NCBI GenBank assembly: GCA_015491585.1
Contig: WFVQ01000138.1
Coordinates: 1 to 16,394 of the forward strand
DNA: 16,394 bases
Reading direction: 5' to 3'
Source of the DNA: Deltaproteobacteria bacterium
GTDB lineage: Bacteria > Desulfobacterota > Dissulfuribacteria > Dissulfuribacterales > S140-46
Shown here: positions 13,859-16,394 of the stretch, piece by piece
Layout: every line of letters begins with the position of its first letter
Numbering within the stretch: position 1 is the first letter of the stretch
Position numbers and translations under genes: made by a program
The notes under the pieces: generated by a model
Seen by the model: the letters and a program-made list of their open reading frames with translations, nothing else
The model's database searches: none
What the model was told of the DNA's origin: nothing

Positions 13859-14260
13859 TCAAGGACCTCGCGAGACCAGGTCGCGATAAATAAAAATCCC
13901 GAGCACCAGGGCGGCGACCGGGGCGACAAGCTGGCTTACGAAGAAGAGCCAGACGGCCCTTTCCCCAAAGCTCCCCGGATACCGCCTCAGGAACACGAGG
14001 CCATGCCTGCGCCGGATCTGCCGCCAGACGAGCCGATACAACCAAATCAAGAAGGCGGCGGAGGGAACCGCGACGATCGCCATTGACCAATCGGCTTTTC
14101 CGGCCAGAAGATAGGCCGCGGAGAGCGCCAACATACACCAAGGAAGCAGGGTAACGATGACGGCTACCCGCTCGATGCCGCTGGCAACCAGCGCACGATA
14201 AATCTCCCGCTTTGTGCCCTGCACCCAGGCATGTATCTTTGCCTTGTCATCAGGGTTCAT
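13859..14260 (-). CDS. Small membrane protein of unknown function, three predicted helices
   Basis: I do not recognise this 133-residue protein. It has a charged N-terminus (MNPDDKAKIHAWVQGTKR) likely in the cytoplasm. Hydrophobic segments lie at about 31-53, 58-77 and 102-125. A strongly basic loop at 76-93 (RLVWRQIRRRHGLVFLRR) should be cytoplasmic by the positive-inside rule, which puts the C-terminus outside. There is no signal peptide cleavage site and no enzymatic motif. A near-consensus promoter sits directly upstream, with the predicted transcription start at or next to the ATG. No ribosome site is visible, so the mRNA may be leaderless. It is divergent from the diguanylate cyclase and shares a 99 bp intergenic region with it. 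Another frame overlapping its C-terminal end is R/G/P-rich and judged a shadow. Confidence 0.65.
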   Translation of the reverse strand: MNPDDKAKIHAWVQGTKREIYRALVASGIERVAVIVTLLPWCMLALSAAYLLAGKADWSMAIVAVPSAAFLIWLYRLVWRQIRRRHGLVFLRRYPGSFGERAVWLFFVSQLVAPVAALVLGIFIYRDLVSRGP

Positions 14261-14267
14261 AGTAAAG

Positions 14268-14297
14268 ATGATATATGTCCCTTTTAACCACTGTCAA
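14268..14297 (-). promoter_or_regulatory. Strong sigma70-type promoter for the small membrane protein gene
   Basis: On the minus strand, TTGACA (14297-14292) is a perfect -35. TATCAT (14273-14268) is a 5/6 -10 at 18 bp spacing, and an alternative TATATC lies at 16 bp. The predicted start falls at about 14260-14262, touching the ATG at 14260. Confidence 0.6.
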
Positions 14298-14359
14298 CGG
14301 CGGTTACTGCGCTTGAGAGAGCGTCGGCATGCTTGCACACCGCCACCAGGTAGAATACC

Positions 14360-16114
14360 GTGTATCAAATTCGGATTCATGGGTCTGGAATGGGTGATAT
14401 GACGGGCTTGCCTGGCGGCCTCGACGCGGCCCTCCCCCTGCTGGGGGCTGTCGCATCCGCGGTGTGCCTGGTTCGAAACCATGAAATAGTCTGGAGGAAT
14501 GGGCCGGCAGAAAGGCTGCTGCCCTCCCCGGAGAAATCTTGTCATCGCGCCCTTCTCGGAAGGGACTCTCCCTGCCAAGAGTGTCCTGTAGCAGGCGATA
14601 CCACCACGGCAAAGAGAAAGGTCTCCCTGGATGGTGTAACCCGCATGGTGGCGTGCGCCAGGATCCCGGAGGCTGAAGGTTGGATCGTTGTCACTGTCCG
14701 GGACGTCACAAAGGAGGCCTGCCTGGCCCAGGAATTCGTCCTCTTGCGCAAGGAACTGGCGGCCAAGGAGGTGCTCGCCAAGGGCAAGGATCTCCAGTTG
14801 GAGCTGCTCAGGTCGAGAAGCCTCCTTATATGGGAAAATTTTCCAGAGGGGCTGGCCATAGTGGACAGGGAGATGGTGATAGAGGAGGCGAATCCTGCCC
14901 TCAAGGAGGGCTTCGACGCCTCCCGAGGGCAGCGGTGTTACACCCTGTTCGGCAGAGAGGAGCCTTGCAGCAACTGTCCCGTTGCCGGACACGACTATGT
15001 CCAACGCTACGAAAAGGCGGTCATAGGCCACAAGGCCGACGGCAGGTTCATCACCGAAGAGGTGGTGTACATACCCGGCACCGGCAAATCCCTCATCATC
15101 TTCAAGGACTCCACCAAGCAGGTCAACCTCATCGAACAGATCCGCGAGCAGCGCGACACCATAGCCAGGCAGAAAGAGCTGTTCGAGGACCTCTCCGAGT
15201 TCATGTCCACGCTGCAGAGCTCCCAGGATCCCAGCGAGGCGGCGGCACTTCTTCTCTCCATGCTTGACAAGTGGGGAGGGGTGAAACGGGCGATGCTCAT
15301 AGCCGAGGGGCTCAGGCGCGGCTCCTTGTGGTTCAACGCCGCGCACGGCCTGGATGACTCAGAGCAAGAGGCCATGGAGCGGGCTTATTTTTCTATGTCC
15401 AGGCGGGGGGAGGGGGCTGTGATGATACCGGACGAACTCTTCCCGAAGCGCTCAGAGGAGTGGATGCAGTTTCCTGTGCTATCAGACCGCATGAAGCAGC
15501 TTGGACTTTTGATAATGGAAGGCATTCCCAGCCCCACTTCCCTCAGGGAGATAAAGCTCTTTCTCGAACCGTTCGTGGCCTTCGTAAAAAACAGGATTCT
15601 CTCTATGAGGCTGGAACAGAGGGCCTTGCGCGACGGCCTTACAGGCCTTTACAACCGTAGCTATTTCCAGGAGGCCCTGGAACAGGAAATGGGCAAGTGT
15701 GAACGGCTGGACATCCCGTTCAGTGTGATAGTAGTCGATGCCAATGGCCTCAAGGAGATAAACGACACATTGGGCCATGAGGCAGGGGATGCCTTGATCA
15801 TGTCCATAGCAGAGCTGATCATGAAGAACGTCCGGGAGAACGACGTGGCCGCCAGACTAGGAGGAGACGAGTTCTGCGTTCTCTTGCCCAATACGGCCTC
15901 CCATCAGGCCCAGCACGTGATCATGCGGTTAAGACGCTTCTGTGAATCCATGAAGATAGACCTTGGCAGGGGCAATGTGCTCACGCCGTCGGTGAGCATG
16001 GGAGTCGCCAGCTCCGATGCTGTAGGGCCCAAAGAGGTGCTTGCCGCTGCGGACCGGGCAATGTACGAGGAAAAGAAACGCTATTACCAGAAAAGGGGCG
16101 GAGAACCAAGATAA
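14360..16114 (+). CDS. Diguanylate cyclase with two Cys-motif PAS domains, GAF-like region and GGDEF
   Basis: This is a 584-residue cytoplasmic signalling enzyme that should make c-di-GMP from two GTP. The first PAS (about 22-120) and second PAS (about 152-255) each carry the same cysteine motif: C61-x10-C72-x2-C75-P and C193-x9-C203-x2-C206-P. Helical linkers (120-152, 252-280) follow each. A GAF-like region spans about 275-415. The GGDEF domain (about 420-580) has DGLTGLYNR, VVDANGLKEINDTLGH and an intact G501-G-D-E-F. An R492-E-N-D inhibitory I-site lies five residues before it, so the enzyme is probably active and product-inhibited. There is no membrane helix. The start is uncertain: GTG 14360 has a weak AGG upstream, while ATG 14390 and ATG 14399 are alternatives that lose no domain. 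It is divergent from the small membrane gene and followed by a terminator. The PAS domains probably sense redox, metal or a bound cofactor (inference). Confidence 0.93.
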   Translation: MYQIRIHGSGMGDMTGLPGGLDAALPLLGAVASAVCLVRNHEIVWRNGPAERLLPSPEKSCHRALLGRDSPCQECPVAGDTTTAKRKVSLDGVTRMVACARIPEAEGWIVVTVRDVTKEACLAQEFVLLRKELAAKEVLAKGKDLQLELLRSRSLLIWENFPEGLAIVDREMVIEEANPALKEGFDASRGQRCYTLFGREEPCSNCPVAGHDYVQRYEKAVIGHKADGRFITEEVVYIPGTGKSLIIFKDSTKQVNLIEQIREQRDTIARQKELFEDLSEFMSTLQSSQDPSEAAALLLSMLDKWGGVKRAMLIAEGLRRGSLWFNAAHGLDDSEQEAMERAYFSMSRRGEGAVMIPDELFPKRSEEWMQFPVLSDRMKQLGLLIMEGIPSPTSLREIKLFLEPFVAFVKNRILSMRLEQRALRDGLTGLYNRSYFQEALEQEMGKCERLDIPFSVIVVDANGLKEINDTLGHEAGDALIMSIAELIMKNVRENDVAARLGGDEFCVLLPNTASHQAQHVIMRLRRFCESMKIDLGRGNVLTPSVSMGVASSDAVGPKEVLAAADRAMYEEKKRYYQKRGGEPR

Positions 16115-16132
16115 TCGGCGCGGGCCCCTTTT
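16091..16132 (+). terminator. Probable intrinsic terminator of the diguanylate cyclase gene
   Basis: AAAAGGGGC (16091-16099) pairs perfectly over 9 bp with GCCCCTTTT (16124-16132), with a 24-base loop that contains the stop codon. The T-run is only four, and symmetry means it could work in both directions. The long loop weakens the call. Confidence 0.5.
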
Positions 16133-16157
16133 CATATGCAGCGAGTTCCTTTAGAAT
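16129..16157 (+). promoter_or_regulatory. Possible promoter of the right-edge gene
   Basis: TTTTCA (16129-16134) and TAGAAT (16152-16157) are 17 bp apart; the -10 matches five of six bases and the -35 only four. The predicted start is near 16164, giving a very short leader to ATG 16173. An overlapping dyad (16154-16166) may be an operator. Confidence 0.4.
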
Positions 16158-16166
16158 TTGAAATTC
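16154..16166. repeat. Inverted repeat GAATTT-G-AAATTC before the right-edge gene
   Basis: This is a perfect 6 bp dyad with a one-base centre, lying between the putative -10 and the start codon. Its core also reads TTGAA-A-TTCAA, sharing half-sites with the dyad at 13808-13823 but with different spacing. It is a candidate operator, or chance in AT-rich DNA. Confidence 0.35.
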
Positions 16167-16172
16167 AAACCT

Positions 16173-16394
16173 ATGGAGGGTCGCATTGTCTCGGTGGGTG
16201 CCCTGGCCGCAAACAAAGAGGCGCCCAAATCGGGGATCGGAGGCTGGATGATGCCTGATCAACGGCTCAACAATGATGACAACGGCCACTTGAAGGCCAT
16301 ACTGGATGCTGTTGAGGCCGTGCTCGAGGGCCGGCTGGACCAAGAAGTAAGGGTTGACGCCCAGGGCATAGTAGCCCATTTGGCCGGGGCAATA
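16173..16394 (+). CDS. Start of an unidentified gene, cut by the right edge
   Basis: The frame is open for 74 codons from ATG 16173 to the window end, bounded by an in-frame TAG at 16152. The protein begins MEGRIVSVGALAANKEAP. It later contains HLKAILDAVEAVLEGRLDQE and VRVDAQGIVAHLAGAI. The pattern 'helix, GRLD, short strands, GIVAHLAGAI' is reminiscent of HAMP-like linkers in bacterial signalling proteins, but too little is visible to name a family. ATG 16173 lacks a ribosome site, and GGAGGG (16175-16180) lies after it. GTG 16194 is therefore a competing start. It follows the cyclase gene after a likely terminator and may have its own promoter. Confidence 0.6.
   Translation, partial: MEGRIVSVGALAANKEAPKSGIGGWMMPDQRLNNDDNGHLKAILDAVEAVLEGRLDQEVRVDAQGIVAHLAGAI

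Noticed and set aside
13725..14141. 138-codon minus-strand frame overlapping the small membrane protein gene
   Set aside because: It is rich in R, G and P without structure, while the overlapping frame has clean membrane helices and a promoter.
14321..14340. Sigma54 promoter before the diguanylate cyclase
   Set aside because: GGCAT and TTGCAC are present, but the GG-to-GC distance is 7 instead of 10 bases.
14294..15346. 350-codon open frame on the minus strand opposite the diguanylate cyclase
   Set aside because: It mirrors the two PAS domains, and no motif or plausible start context is seen.

Overview
The window is a GC-rich bacterial chromosome segment that is almost fully coding. It carries frequent ATA and AGG codons, closely packed genes and several 1-10 bp gene overlaps. 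Three features point to a motile anaerobe, most likely of the Desulfobacterota (former Deltaproteobacteria): a flagellar stator pair closest in layout to the Vibrio sodium-type PomA/PomB, an enzyme resembling the Re-citrate synthases of strict anaerobes, and a diguanylate cyclase with cysteine-motif PAS domains. This placement is an inference from gene content. There is no rRNA gene, and I see no tRNA, CRISPR array, insertion sequence or integrase.

Layout, left to right. Positions 1-2957 (+) hold the C-terminal three quarters of an HrpA-type DEAH RNA helicase, cut by the left edge. Positions 2981-5196 (+) hold a sigma70-like promoter followed by motA, motB and a PilZ-domain gene with a large helical insertion. 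These three genes are tightly coupled and form one motility/c-di-GMP unit. A FapA/DUF342 gene runs head-on into pilZ with a 6 bp gap. It overlaps the upstream radical SAM gene by 8 bp (5203-8587, minus). Positions 8602-8629 hold a strong rho-independent terminator on the minus strand, ending 14 bp before the radical SAM start. Positions 8660-13584 (minus) hold hisS, aspS and a Re-citrate-synthase-like enzyme fused to a Cache/PDC sensor domain, as one operon with a promoter near 13794-13822 and a structured leader of about 200 nt. Positions 13859-14260 (minus) encode a small three-helix membrane protein of unknown function. Positions 14360-16114 (+) encode a diguanylate cyclase with two PAS domains, a GAF-like region and GGDEF, followed by a terminator. 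From 16173 the start of another gene, possibly for a signalling protein, runs off the right edge.

How the genes fit together. Stator (MotAB), PilZ, FapA and the diguanylate cyclase suggest a c-di-GMP/motility theme. The cyclase could make the signal that PilZ reads near the motor, but they are 9 kb apart and the link is an inference. The hisS-aspS pair is housekeeping. The metabolic enzyme in the same operon carries a domain normally found in extracytoplasmic receptors. That fusion is the most unusual item here, followed by the paired cysteine motifs of the cyclase and the insertion-bearing PilZ protein.
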